From Tetragonia tetragonoides (Eukaryota; Streptophyta; Magnoliopsida; Caryophyllales; Aizoaceae): a stretch of 64,000 nt of DNA. A model generated the notes under the pieces. It ran no database searches. It saw nothing but the letters and a program-made list of their open reading frames with translations, and was not told the origin of the DNA. The stretch covers positions 14,295,000 to 14,358,999 of the forward strand of contig CM076145.1 in assembly GCA_038025085.1 (NCBI GenBank). Direction: 5' to 3'. Position 1 is the first letter of the stretch. Each line of letters opens with the position of its first letter. Positions 9,524 to 21,318 of the stretch are shown piece after piece. The position numbers and the translations under genes are program-made.

Positions 9524-11636
9524 AATGGTTTGATGATGTCTTTGATGCTTGGTTGGCCTCCATGACCGTAGAGGAGAGGTCAGAATCACTCCCTTCCACC
9601 TTAATGCATTCTTTCACCTCAAACAAGTCAAAATATGGTGGGACTTTCTTCATGCCTCTATTGAATTTTGGGACCCGAAGTTCCATGTTTTTCGCTTTGG
9701 TGCTCACGAGATGTGCCCGTTAGTGGAGGAGTTCTCCGATATCATTGGCTTTCCCACCGAAAGCCCTCTCGTCGTTCCTTACTTGGGAAACGCCTTTTCG
9801 AGTGATTTTCAACGATATCTTGGGTTGTCCCCTCGTCAAGTGGCTCAAGTGCTTCACGGTGAAGATGTTCACCTTGCTAGGCTCATGACTTTCTTCACTT
9901 CTAGAGCTTGGGATCTGATGGATATGAGGTAGAGCTGACATGGACGGGACGATCCGAAAAGCCCGGCCCTCCCGGCCCATAATTTGGGCGGGTATGGGCA
10001 AGGTTTTTGGAAAAAAGTTATTTAATGGGCGGGCGTAACCCGGCCCGTTCAAATAAAAGGGCGGACAAGGACAACATAAAATGCTCCGTGGGCTGGCCCG
10101 CCCGACACCTTTAATATTTTTTACCTAAAAAATTGTGAGCTTTTTTGTTTGTTTGTGTATTCTTAACACTTATTTTGTATGAGAAAATTCCAAAATCATG
10201 ACTATGTGTAGTATTACGCTTGATTTTGGAGTTAGATTGCATACTAATTACAAAATTATTTATCGCAAACAAAGAAAATCTCTTTTTTTTTTTAAAATCT
10301 TGTTAGCCCATGGGCAAGCCCGGCCCGTTTATAGGGCTGGTCATGGCAACAATTTTGAGCCCTAATGGGCGGACAAGGGCAACAAATTTTAGGCCCGTTG
10401 GACAAATTTTTCATCAAAAGCCCGGCCCGTGTCCAGCCTGAGCCCGCAAATGATCACCTCTATATGAGGTACAAGAAACGTGCCTTTGTATTTTGCCTCC
10501 TCCGTCGCTTTTTATTTGTTGGTTGCAATGAAGACGCCCTTGTTCCATCCGAGAAAAATTCCACCATCAACAAGGGCAAGGCTTTCCTTCTTAGGGTGAC
10601 CGAGCAAATCCAGTGGGATAGCTCTCCTATGAACTTGGTCGTGGGAGAGACAATCCTTGCTTTAGATAGGCTCAAGAGCAATCCTCAAGAGTCTTTCACC
10701 GGGAGCCCTTTACTCCTTCAAGTAAGTTTTTGTAATAAAGCCTTAATCTTTGTGGATTTAACTTTATGTAGTGAAATTCTGATCTTGTATTGGCTCGAAT
10801 GTTTTTTGTTGTTGTGGTTTTTGTGTAGATATGGCTTCAAGAGAGACTCCACTTGCTTGAGGCTCCCATTGACACTAGAAAGTTCCTCCCTAAACACTTT
10901 CTGGCAAGGCGCCGAAAGTTCTCTGAATCCTCTCGGGAGGAGTGGATAGCATACTTCTACACCGATATCCAACTGTCTTGGTTCGTCCCATAGTGGCGTA
11001 CCACCAAGATTGTAGGGTGTAGTGAGAACGTGCCCTTCACACGGATCATTGGTTTGTACACCTTGACATTCTTCTTGCCGAACCGCCTTCCCCGCCAACA
11101 CGGTCTAACGCAAAGGATCCCGAATGTAAGTTGTGAGCCTCCTTGTCAAAGACCCTTGACGTCCTCCTTGGTGTATAATTGGGAGCGGCATTGGAACCGT
11201 CGCCAAGTGTGGACTAAGAAGGTGTACCCCGCAATCAAACGGGCTATCGAGCTTCTATGAGGAGTGGGTTTGGAGCGATGACCATCAAGTCAACCCAAGG
11301 CTCTTAGAGGAAGAAAAAGAGTTGTTCAAGGCCCGCAAATATGATAAGCCTAGTGGTGTAAGGATAACTCCAATTGATATGCCCGCTAAGTCTTCCAAGC
11401 CCCAAACTAAGAGTAAAGGAAAAGGCAAGGTTAAGGCCCAAACCAAAAAGAGGAAGAATCCATCCCACTCGGCCAAACAAGTCCTTCAAGTTAGGCCCAA
11501 TGATCACGAGGCTTCTTCGAGCAATGGTAGGGAAAGATGGGCTCCGAAATAACGAATGGAACTCGATGAGGCTAGCGAATCCGCCCAAGAGCCCGAAGTC
11601 AACAAAGACAGGGAGGTGTAGTCCACCTCTAATTAT
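9524..11636 (+). pseudogene. Antisense PMD ORF of the minus-strand Tat element, broken
   Basis: Blocks in order: WFDDVFDAWL (9528), then after a frame change WDPKFHVFRFGAHEMCPLVEEFSD (9669-9741), GLSPRQVAQVLHGEDVHLARL, an hAT insertion (9931-10461), then LLRVTEQIQWDSSPMNLVVGET and SPLLLQ (to 10721). A 107-bp GT-AG intron (10722-10828) precedes IWLQERLHLLEAPIDTRKF and EEWIAYFYTDIQLSWF. A TAG interrupts at about 10992 and further shifts follow. The C-terminus is basic and Lys/Ser/Pro-rich (11322-11552). It aligns with the shorter copy at 3100-3743. It lies antisense to gag-pol, downstream of integrase. Probably non-functional as it stands. Confidence 0.75.
9931..10461. mobile_element. Non-autonomous hAT-like element rich in GGGCCGGGC words
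   Basis: It is flanked by ATATGAGGT on both sides (9922-9930 and 10462-10470; 8 or 9 bp depending on how the edge base is assigned). The ends are imperfect inverted repeats: AGAGCTGACATGGACGGG, and AGAGGTGATCATTTGCGGG on the other strand. Both subterminal arms are GC-rich (GCCCGGCCC, GGGCGGG) around an AT-rich core of about 200 bp. It has no coding capacity and interrupts the PMD ORF. Confidence 0.75.
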
Positions 11637-12052
11637 CTAACAAGTCTTATTTTTTGTGCTTAGTAGTATAATTCAAATAACAAGCTTGTATGCCCAAGTA
11701 GATATAATTTAGTATTGCCCTTTTATTATTATTATTATATCTGCACTTTTATGTATTTTTTTATTAGAGCATGTAATGGACTTTAGCCATATTAATGAAA
11801 GACTTGCTTATTTTTGCAATAATCGAATGGATTAAAACTCCCTTAGAGATTTATTTTATTAAAGTGGACGGGCCCAAGTTATATTGGTTACCTACATATC
11901 CATGCGGAATCAAACCAATGTAGTTTGTAAAACCAAATCTCGTTTTTTTTTTCGGTCGTGGACCCCACGTGGACGGTTTTGACCGAGTTTTGACTTGGAT
12001 TTGGTGCCTTAATGGGCTCTCTCAAAGATTAAGTTTTTATGCATAGAATCGC
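11637..12052. other. Spacer between antisense PMD ORF and integrase end
   Basis: AT-rich. It contains the 3' ends of two convergent reading frames. No further gene or repeat was recognised. Confidence 0.5.
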
Positions 12053-13522
12053 TTAAGTTGGCCCATATTTGTGAGTTGAGTCGTTGCCGTCTAAATCCAT
12101 TAACTTTCCCGCTCCACCGAATAATATGGTCTTGATAATGTATGGGCCGGCCCAATTAGGCTTGAACTTTCCTCGAGGGTCGACTACAATTTGTCTTACC
12201 TCTTTTAGGACTAAGTCTCCTTCTTTTAGTCCTCTAGCCTTCAATCTTTGATCAAAGTGTCTTGCCATCCTTGCTTGGTAGACATGACCATAATGTAGGG
12301 CATTTAATCGTCTCTCGTCTAATAAGACCAATTGATCATATCGGGCTTGGACCCAATCTACTTCGGGTAATCCGCTTTCCAAAGCTATCCTTAAGGAAGG
12401 GATTTCTACCTCGACTGGGATAACTGCCTCCATTCCGTATACCAAACAATAAGGCGTTGGTCCCGTTAATAATCTAATAGTAGTTCTATATCCCCATAAG
12501 GCAAATTGTACCTTGTCGGGCCAGGTCTCGTAATTTTTCGTTATCTTTGCTATCATTTGCTTTACATTCTTGTTTTCAGATTCTACGACCCCATTCGTTT
12601 GTGGCCTATAAGGTGAAGACTGTTGATGTTGAATTTTGAACTTCAAGAAAAGCTCGATAACATCCTTCTTGAATTGAGTCCCGTGATCACTTATGATTTC
12701 GTGGGGTACTCCATATCTAGTAATGATATTGTCATGTATGAACTTTGCCACGTGTTTTGAGGATATTCTTGCGTATGAACGAGCTACAACCCATTTGGTG
12801 AAGTAGTCTATCGCGACTAGTATGTATTCAACGCCTCCTTTTCTTGTAGGGGAGATTTTTCCAATAACATCAATGCCCCATGCAGAGAATGACCATGGTG
12901 AGGTAAAAGTATATAGAGAAGTAGGAGGTCTATGTTGTAAATTGGCGTGGAATTGGCAGCGTGTGCACTTTCTCACGTATTCTATGCAGTCCTTTTCCAT
13001 TGTAGTCCAATAGTATCTTTGCCTTAGGATTTTCTTAACTAAAATCAATTTATTCATGTTGGGACCATATACACCATTATGTATGTCACTCATGACTTTG
13101 CTTGCCTCGCGTTCCTCTAGAAATAGAAGACTTAGCCCCTGCGGTGTCTTTTTATAAAGTTTGCCTTGCACATGTATGTATTGTGCGGCTAGTCTTCTTA
13201 AGGCCCTTTGTGCCCTAGGTGTCGATTGTGGAGGGTAATTGCCTTCGGCTAATAGATTGAGAATGTCAGTGAACCATTCCTCTTCTTCCTCGTCATTGAC
13301 GCATACCTCAAGTGCATTGAAAAATGCGGGGTCGGTGCGCCTTTGAATGTAAATCAGCATAGTGATTACATCATCCAGAATATTTATCATGGAGGCCATT
13401 TCTGCTAAGGCATCCGCGAACTGGTTATCTTCTCTAGGAAGGTACGTGAAACGGACATGAGTGAAATATTTGGCTCTCTTTTCAAGATATTCCAGGTAAG
13501 GTGCCAATGATTCACTTTTCAC
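12053..13522 (-). CDS. Tat-type pol: second RNase H-like tail and integrase
   Basis: A 489-residue open frame. The first 45 residues (FTHVRFTYLPREDNQFADAL) match the end of an archaeal-type RNase H domain, the extra domain of Tat-lineage pol. Integrase follows: an HHCC zinc finger (H.GVYGP...YYW...C.RCQFH), the core with GIDVIG, SDHGTQF and a Glu in NGVVESENKNVKQM (D,D,E), and a C-terminal region with LKEGDLVLKEV and FKPNWAGPYII. It would insert the element's cDNA. There is no chromodomain. The frame is uninterrupted, which is notable beside the decayed gag and PMD frames. Confidence 0.88.
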   Translation of the reverse strand: MKSESLAPYLEYLEKRAKYFTHVRFTYLPREDNQFADALAEMASMINILDDVITMLIYIQRRTDPAFFNALEVCVNDEEEEEWFTDILNLLAEGNYPPQSTPRAQRALRRLAAQYIHVQGKLYKKTPQGLSLLFLEEREASKVMSDIHNGVYGPNMNKLILVKKILRQRYYWTTMEKDCIEYVRKCTRCQFHANLQHRPPTSLYTFTSPWSFSAWGIDVIGKISPTRKGGVEYILVAIDYFTKWVVARSYARISSKHVAKFIHDNIITRYGVPHEIISDHGTQFKKDVIELFLKFKIQHQQSSPYRPQTNGVVESENKNVKQMIAKITKNYETWPDKVQFALWGYRTTIRLLTGPTPYCLVYGMEAVIPVEVEIPSLRIALESGLPEVDWVQARYDQLVLLDERRLNALHYGHVYQARMARHFDQRLKARGLKEGDLVLKEVRQIVVDPRGKFKPNWAGPYIIKTILFGGAGKLMDLDGNDSTHKYGPT

Positions 13523-14148
13523 TTTTCACTTTTTGGACACTTGATATATAATGACAGTTGAGTCTCCATATACCATAAGGTCCTTAATTTTCATTTGTAT
13601 TGCCGCTTCTAAACCAATGATGCATGCTCGTATTCGGCGTCGTTGTTAGTTACCTTATTGTCTAATTTGACGGCTATGGGAGTATGTGCGCCTTCAGGGC
13701 TAACTAATAGTACTCCTACGCCGCAACCTTTTTGGTTTGAGGCTCTGTCAAAGTATAATTGCTAAGTAACCTTCTTGACATTTCCTCGTTGCTGACTTGG
13801 TTTTCAGCGAGATGTTCAGAAATGGCGTGTCCTTTGATCGCCTTTTGGTGTTCAAAAGTTAGATCAAATTCTGAAAGCATGACAGTCCACCTTGCTATTC
13901 TTCCACTAAGAATGGGTTTTTCGAACAAGTACTTTAGTGGATTTATCCTCGAGTTCATATGGATCGAGTGTTGTAGCATGTAGTGCCGAAGCTTTTTTGT
14001 CGCAGTGACCAATGCGAGACACGTTTTCTTTAGTGTGGAGTAGCGTGTTTCGTATTCCAGGAATTTCTTACTAATGTAGTATATTGCCTTTTTATCATTC
14101 TCCACCTTTTGGGCCAATATAGCGCCAATGGCGGTTTCTATGACTGTT
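13523..14148 (-). pseudogene. RNase H segment of Tat pol, interrupted by a LINE
   Basis: The open part 13716-14117 reads KAIYYISKKFLEYETRYSTLKKTCLALV and RWTVMLSEFDLTFEHQKAIKGHAI, the Ty3/Gypsy RNase H region following RT. Stops occur toward 13700. Upstream coding resumes at 19691 beyond the LINE; the 16 bases at 14133-14148 are the LINE target duplication. Confidence 0.8.
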
Positions 14149-14429
14149 TTTTTTTTTTTTTTTGGAATGTAAATAGATTTCCATTACTTCCAAATCAAGA
14201 TAATACAATCAGTCCATGAGTCACAAACACACAAAGACTCCTAAAATGCACTAGCAACAACCTACTAGTGCAGCAAACATGCCTTAATGTCCTTACCCCC
14301 AACCCACCTTCTAGGAAGGGTGATTTAGGGTAGTAAGCATACTAAGGCCATTGCACAGAGGGGATATGCACTGGGAAACAGGCCCACCTAAAATAATACA
14401 TTTCAAACCACCTCATCTACACATCCAGA

Positions 14430-17400
14430 TTAACAAAAGAAATTAAGATTTGAAGCAAAATACTCCTGAATCTTGTTATCACCGGCAGCTACAGCTCTAG
14501 CATGCATAGACCCTATTATCTGCTTCATAATGCTATCTACTGAGCCTCTCTTGTTCTGGAAAAGCCTCTGATTCCTCTCTTGCCAGACGTGCCACACAAC
14601 AGCTGAAATGCACGCAAATATGATTTTGTGTCTCACCTGTCTCCCTTTAAAATTCTCACATATCTGTTTATAGACATCAGGCCACTGCCACTGAACAGGA
14701 GGGATTTGTAGCCAGTAGAAAACTCTACCCCACAGAAGGGTGGCAAACTCACATTCAAAGAAGGTATGCTGGAATGATTCCTCTCCAGCTGAGCACAAGC
14801 AACAGTAGCTAGGACCATGAAATCCAATTTTGTACAGGTTGCTCCAGATGGGGAGTCTCTCCTTAATCCAGAGCCACAGAGTGAATTTCCATTTGGGTAG
14901 TGCTAGGTGATTCCAAACCAGGTTTCTCCAGAATTTCTTTTGACACTCAGTTAGCAACTTCTTGTATACTGAGCTGATTTTACACTGAGGGCAGTGGCAT
15001 ACAATTTGCTGCAGGGCTGTCCTGCTATCAAAGAGCTTTTGGGTAATCCATGATGCTTGCTGTGGCTTATCCATGGTCCAAAAGTTCTTATTCTTCACGT
15101 AAAATACATTGATCCATTTGATCCATAATTTTTCTTTTTTATGCTGAAAATCCCAAAGTAGTTTCCCAAGGGATGCTTTATTCCATAACTTGAAGTTAAA
15201 GATACCCAAGCCTCCCTTTGCAGCTGGGAGGCAGAGGTCCTCCCAAGCCACTAAAGTTCTCCTACTAGGATCTGTTGTGCCAGTCCATAGGAATCTACGA
15301 CAAAGTTGCTCAATATTATGTACTACAGCAGCTGGAACTTGAAAGAACTGACTCCAGAAGCTTTGCATAGGAAACATAATAGACTTGATTAATTGCAATC
15401 TTCCTGCATATGACAGGAACTTGGAAGTCCAGGACTGGATTTTTGCTGTGATTCTCTGTACCAGTGGATCAAAGTGGCTAATCTGCAGCCTCTTGGATGT
15501 TAGAGGGACACCCAAGTACCTGAAAGGCAATGTTCCCTCCTGCATACCCATACTAGCAGGGTTGTTCATCCGGTCTAGGACCGGACCAGACCGGACCGGA
15601 CCACTCGAGTTCGGACTGGGACCAGACGGGACCGAGTGTGACCGGTCCTGGACTGGATTGGACCGATTTTTTGGAAAATGCCCGGCGAGTCGGGTAAACC
15701 ATAAACAATTTATTTGCGAAACCAGGTCCGGACCGGACCAACTACGAACCAAACCGGACCGAATTCCGGATTAACCGGTCCAAAACTCATACGGGTCTCA
15801 CCCGGTCCGGTCTTGGTCGGTCTGGGTCCGGTCTGGTCCAAAAATCCGGTCTGGACCGAATAGTGAACAGCTCTACATACTAGCCAAGATACTCTCCTTC
15901 ACTTCTGTATCAACACCTCCAAAATAAATTTCTGACTTACTCTCATTTGCCTGTAACCCTGAGCATGCTGAAAACAGTTGGAATCTCTCAAAAAGCATAG
16001 TCACTGACTCCCGATCCCCTCTTGAGAAGAGGAGAAGGTCGTCTGCAAAAATACAATGCACTAGGGAGAACTTTTTGCATCTTGGGTGGTGTCTGAATTC
16101 CTTAAAATCATGCAGACCCTTCAAATATCTAGATAAATAATCCATAGCAATCACAAACAGGTAGGGGGACAAGGGATCCCCCTGCCTAAGCCCTTTCTTA
16201 GCATTGAATGGTGTCGTTGGAGAGCCATTGAACAAAATAGAGTAACTCACTGTAGAGATGCACATCATTACCCATTTCACAAACTTGACTGGAAAATGCA
16301 TGCCTAGCAAGACTTGTTCAAGAAACACCCATTCAAGTGAGTCATAAGCCTTTCTCAGGTCAATGTTGAGAACACAACGGGGAGAGATGCCCTTTCTACC
16401 ATAGTAATTCACTATTTCATGTGCAAGGATGATGTTATCACCTATGAATCTCCCCTTGATAAAAGTTGATTGCTCTAATGAGATCACATCATGCATAACT
16501 TTGCTAATTCTATTAGCCAAAGTTTTGGACAATATTTTATACAGAACATTACAACATGCTATTGGTCTGTAATCACTCACAAAAGTAGGGCATGCCTTCT
16601 TAGGAATCAGAGTCACAGAGGTGCAATTTATAACTGTCAAGATGTTACCTGACTCAAAAGTAGTTGTAATGGCTTCAGTAATCTCCTTCCCTAGTGTGCC
16701 CCAAGCACTTTTATAGAAAGCTGCAGTGAAACCATCGGGTCCTGGGGCCTTATCATCACTAATTTCCCACAGAGCATCCTTAATTTCTTGTTCAGAAAAC
16801 TTCTCACATAGCAGGACCTATTGCTGTACAGAGAGCACAGGGCTAGATGACATGATATTGGGATCAATAGCAGGTAGCTCAAGGGCACAGGAGCCCATCA
16901 TGTTGACAAAGAAGCTTTGGAACTCAGCTTTCACATCATCTGTATTTTTCAGCTTAGTGTTACTGGTGGTGTAGATTGTAGTGATCTTGTTATGAGCTCT
17001 TCTACTCTTAATACATGCATGAAAGTATTTTGAGTTATCATCTCCTACTTTTATCCAGTTTAACCTGGATTTTTGCCTCACACTCAATTCTTCAGTGTCT
17101 CTAAGCTTCTGAAAGTTATCAAAAGCTTGCTTTTCTTTGTCAATAAGCTCAGGGTTGAATGTATCAGTAGCCAATATCTCCTGTGAGTGAAGAAGAACTT
17201 CTTGTGCTTCCTGTACCTTCCTTTCTAAGTGAGGGAGATAGAGCTATGAGGATCTGAAAGCTTTCTTTAATCTCTGGTGCTTCTGCCATATTCTGTACAT
17301 CTTAGATCCTTGTCCATCAAACTGCCACCCCTGCTCAAGCACCTCACTGTAGCCAGGTTGAGATATCCACAAGTTAAAAAATCTGAAGGGTTTTCTCCCT

Positions 17401-18112
17401 TGTTGTAGCTCAGGCACAATAGTTAGTGATGCAGGAGAGTGATCTGATATAAAAGGAGCAAGAAATTCTGCTTCAATGCTTGGAAATGCAGAAATCCAAT
17501 CAATATTGCCCAGCGCTCTATCAATCTTACTGTATACACTAGTATTATCCTGGTGTTTGTTACACCAAGTAAATTCCATGCCCTTGGACCTAATATCCTC
17601 AAGACAAAAGTTGTAGCAGAGGTCCTGCGGTTCTTCAGTACCAGAGAGAATGTCCCCTACTTGTTGTCTTTAAGAAACATTTAGAGTTGCATTGAAGTCT
17701 CCTCCAATGAGCCAAGGCTCAGAAATAGTGCTCCCAAAGGTTTCAATATCATTCCAACACACTCTTCTAGATTGCACATCATTCTTTGCATAAATAATAG
17801 TTAGCAAAAATTGTATTCCAGAATGAAATATAATTCTTGTATGCACAAGTTGATTAGATGTGGCAATAATTTGAACATCAAGCATAGCAGGGTCCCAGGA
17901 CAGCCAAATCCTACCATTTGGCGCATCAAGATGATTACAAAATGCTGCCAATTATTAAAGATTCTGGAGCCTAATTTATCAAATTTATTGATTTTCACCT
18001 TAGTCTCAAGAAGTACTGTAAAACTAGCTTTATTCTTCATAATATACTTCTTAATATCTCGTTGCTTAGAGGGTCTATTCATACCTCTAACATTCCATAA
18101 AAGAATCTTCAT
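14430..18112 (-). pseudogene. LINE ORF2: endonuclease, reverse transcriptase, zf-RVT
   Basis: Minus strand. The endonuclease starts MKILLWNVRGMNRPSKQRD at 18112 and continues with WLIGGDFNATL and YSKIDRALGN, DHSP (17.2-17.9 kb, one frameshift near 17.95 kb, stops near 17.65 and 17.25 kb). RT spans 16640-15876: YRPIACCNVLYKILSK, LNIDLRKAYDSLEW, GLRQGDPLSPYLF and the catalytic FADD. The C-terminal zf-RVT part is 15540-14430 (RRFLWTGT, CCLCSAGEESFQHTFFECEFA, VWQERNQRLFQ). The hAT element splits the frame in the RT-to-connector region, and the repeated residues at its edges reflect its target duplication. Non-functional as it stands. Confidence 0.88.
15557..15875. mobile_element. Non-autonomous hAT-like element, CCGGTCCGG-rich, 319 bp
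   Basis: Target duplication CATACTAG at 15549-15556 and 15876-15883 (8 bp). Ends: CAGGGTTGTTCATCCGG at the left, TAGAGCTGTTCACTATTCGG at the right on the other strand. The body is a chain of degenerate CCGGTCC/GGACCGG words with no coding capacity. Inserted in LINE ORF2. Confidence 0.85.
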
Positions 18113-19615
18113 TAATTCAGATTTGAAATTGGTGGTGCCTTGTTACCATGGCAATCACCTGTAGCCAGATTCTCATCTTGCATCTCTTTAGTATTGGGTG
18201 TCTCACCTTCCTGCTCTCCCTCTTCATCCAGGATGGTGAAGGAATTGTGCAGGGCAACACTAGCTCCTTGTATGACATTGTTACTCTGCTTATGCTGCCA
18301 TCTCCTCTCCTCTAAGGAGATTTGATTGATATGCAGGTCTGCCATCTCAATAGAGAGCTCAATTTCAACCTGGATGTCAACAGTTTCAGGTGCAGGGCTA
18401 GTAGGTACAGGGTTAGGAGCAACAACTACTTGTGTAGTTGCCTCAGTTGAAGCTCTAGGCTGCCATTGAGCCTCTTGTCTGCGCCTTCTCCTCCTCCTTC
18501 TCACAGGTTGTTCAGGCTGGGTGTCTGTAGGGGTGCACCTATTCTCAAAGTGGCCAAACTTCCTACATTTTTTGGCAAAAAGCTGGCTTCCATTCATAAG
18601 TCAGTTTTTGCTGTATCATTGTGCCCTCATCATCCTCAACCCAAACCTCATTTTTATATGGCACTGTTATATCAACCTGAATCAAAAGTCTAGCATAGGA
18701 AACCCTTTCTTGTTCAGTTGTCACCTTATCAACATATAAAGGGTTTCCCACACAGCTACCAAGTCTACTCAATGAGTCCATCGACCGGCAGGTTAATGGG
18801 AGATTTGGGAATTGAATCCATAGGGGGATTGATCTATATCTTTCAGGATCCATCACAAAATCAGGCGTCCATTCAGTTAGAATGAACGGCTTTGAATTGA
18901 ATGCAAAAGGCCCTCTGCTAAGGACTTCATCCCTGTTCTCAACTGATGCAAATTTGAATATAAAATATCCCTTCTCATGGAGATAGCATTAAGGCAAATC
19001 AACAAATTTCCAGTATGATGCTACATAGCTCTCCATTTGACTAAAATAAGGTGCATCACCCAACACAAAGCCTATAATAGCGGCATCTCGTCTCTTAATT
19101 GCAAATTCAACTTCAGTTTTTTGCAATTTAGCAACTATTTTCCCTTCTTTAAGAGTGGGAGGGATATATTTCAATTTATATGAATCATTAGCAACTCGGT
19201 TAAAAGCTACTCTATTAGGAATAGGAGTCTCAGAATTTACCCCATCTTGATTTACAGGCATCGTTTGTGGTGAAGGGGTTTGCACCGGGGTTGAGCTCGG
19301 GCCCTCAAATGGCAGAAGACTGCCAAAAATAGGTCTAGGTATCCCCACCGTAGGTGTAGTTACCTCCGTCGGTTCTTGGGAAGCCCTAGAGGGTAGCGTC
19401 GACACCATGAGCAGTTGACGGGCAGCTCGAGGATGATGAATCTCAGATGAGTCCTCAAACCCAGGAAGCCCTCTCGAAAGTGAACTATAGTTACCAAGGT
19501 TTTCAAGTTCTTCTTCGTCAGGTGCTAGCTCGTGATTCTCAGGGACTGATGGTACCGAACCCAGAAACTCGCCTAATGGAACAGTAGAACCTCTCACTGT
19601 TTTCGTCCTCCCCAT
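18112..19615 (-). pseudogene. LINE ORF1: DUF4283-like domain and zinc knuckle
   Basis: The first frame (19615-18989) has a disordered N-terminal half, then YKLKYIPPTLKEGKIVAKL and SYVASYWKFVDLP, then a stop. The DUF4283-like part continues in FKFASVENRDEVLSRGPFAF and YRSIPLWIQFPNLPLTCRSM (to about 18570). A remnant CCHC-type knuckle follows (CRKFGHFENRC; the first Cys is missing), then an Arg-rich patch RRRRRRRR. This is the RNA-binding ORF1 of plant L1s. At least one stop and one frameshift. Confidence 0.8.
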
Positions 19616-19690
19616 TAATGGCCGTGGTGTACGATAGCCGTCGCAACTTATCCTGTACCACAGAGCATTTTTTTAGAGGAGTTTTACCTT

Positions 19691-20479
19691 GGTTTCTATG
19701 ACTGTTAGGTATAGCATAAGCGACTTTCCCGGAATTGGTGGAACCAATACGGGTGGGTTAGCTAAATACTCATTAATTTTGTCAAAAGCTTGCTGGCATT
19801 GATCATCCCATGTAGGTTTGGTGTCCTTTTTGAGCTTTTTAAAGATGGGCTCACATGTAGTAGTCAATTTGGATATGAATCGACTTATATATTGGAGTCG
19901 CCCTAAAAAACCCTTATCTCCTTTTCATTTTTAGGAGAGGGCATATCTCTTATAGCATTGATCTAGGTAGGATCAATTTCAATTCCTCGTGTGCTTATGA
20001 CAAGTCCTAAGAGTTTGCCAGAAGTTACTCCAAATGCACACTTTTGGGGATTTAAACTCATGTTGTAGTTCCGAAGCCTGTCGAAGAATTTCCTTAGAGA
20101 GGGTACATGCCCTTCTCTCTCTTTGGATTTGATGATCATATCGTCCACGTACACCTCGGCCTCTTTGTGCATCATGTCATGTAGAAGGAAAGTTGCGGTT
20201 CTTTGGTATGTTGCTCCCGCATTTTTCAACCCGAAAGGCATGACAGTGTAGCAGTAGGTACCCAATTGGGTTATGAAGGTGGTTTTCTCCATATCTTCTT
20301 CTGCCATTTGTATTTGGTTATACCATGCATAGCCATCCATGAATGATAAGAGGGCATGTCCTGCGGTATTATCCACCAGTACGTCTATATGTGGCAAAGG
20401 AAAGACGTCATTTGGACTCGCCTTGTTTAGATCTCTGAAATCGACGCACATCCTTACTTTGCCATCCTTTTTTGGAACG
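19691..20479 (-). pseudogene. Tat reverse transcriptase, central and C-terminal part
   Basis: Minus strand 20535-19963 (the first codons lie in the TR-GAG LTR): PVPKKDGKVRMCVDFRDLNK, FPLPHIDVLVDN, MPFGLKNAGATYQR, the catalytic YVDD (EVYVDDMIIKSKE), then LNPQKCAFGVTSGKLLG. Then 19867-19691: WDDQCQQAFDKINEYL and LMLYL, the RT-to-RNase H linker. A frameshift or small gap separates the two near 19.9 kb. It is interrupted on both sides by nested elements. Confidence 0.88.
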
Positions 20480-20484
20480 GGTAC

Positions 20485-21312
20485 TGATGCGGCAGCAAGT
20501 GTGCAAAGTAAACAGAACAACCAAGGAACTAGCAAGAGAACATCTATTCTTGTTTACATCGAGTTCCTTTGGTGGTTATGCCTTAAATTGACTCCTATAA
20601 AGATAATTACATGGAGTTGCCATACAAGATCGGGATTAAAGCTCTTATTATATGATCACATTCGTTATTAGGAACCCGTAATTTTGACAGCTTCTACACT
20701 GGTTCGTATTTTAATCATAACTCACTCATACGACATGAGATCGTGGTGATTCAAAGTTCTGTAAAAAGCTGGAAACGACATCTAAAACTCCCATGCTTTG
20801 AGTTTTCCCATATTCAGAACGTAAAGGAGTTGAAAAGGCAATTGAAGTTACAGAGCAAAACTGTTCCAGCGGTTTTAGCCTTGGGCGCCAAGTAATTAGC
20901 TGTTTGAGTTTGATTTCGTTTGCCTATTTCCTTAATTAGTTAGAATATGTTTAGGAAAGTAGTATTCTGATTATTATTAGCATTAGGAGTCCATTAGGTA
21001 TTAGGAAAGCTGTTAATTAGCTCGTTTTACAATTGTAGTCAGTTTTGTAGTTAGTTTCCTATTTGGACTAGGATTAGGATTCCGAATAGCTTTAGATTTC
21101 TTTGTCTATAAAGAGGGGAGAGCTTTGCTACTGTAAACTCGTGCTTTGATGATTAATTATTGAATACGTGAGTATTTACCCCTCAAATTGAGTGATTCAG
21201 GTTGAAACCCTTACGAGTGATTCGTGAGTTGTTCTTGAGTGATTCTTGAACAAGATCCCTTTGTGTGATACTATCAAAGGTTAATTTCCGTTTTGTTACT
21301 TATTTCACATCA
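20485..21312 (+). repeat. LTR copy A of the TR-GAG-like element
   Basis: 828 bp, TGATGCGGCAGC...TTCACATCA. TATA-like TCTATAAAGAGG near 21110. Followed by only ACTTGG before copy B starts, which matches the first bases that follow copy B (CTTGG...), as if a whole internal region had been lost. Confidence 0.9.
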
Positions 21313-21318
21313 ACTTGG

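Larger units (their letters stand above)
14149..19690 (-). mobile_element. Near full-length L1-type LINE with 16-bp target duplication
   Basis: It is bounded by GGTTTCTATGACTGTT at 14133-14148 and 19691-19706. The poly(A) tail (poly-T on the plus strand, to about 14163) sits at the left edge, so the element is on the minus strand with its 5' end near 19690. ORF1 (19615 to about 18112) and ORF2 (18112 to 14430) are both present but disrupted, and an hAT-like element (15557-15875) lies in ORF2. About 5.2 kb without the hAT, near the full length of plant L1s. Confidence 0.9.
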
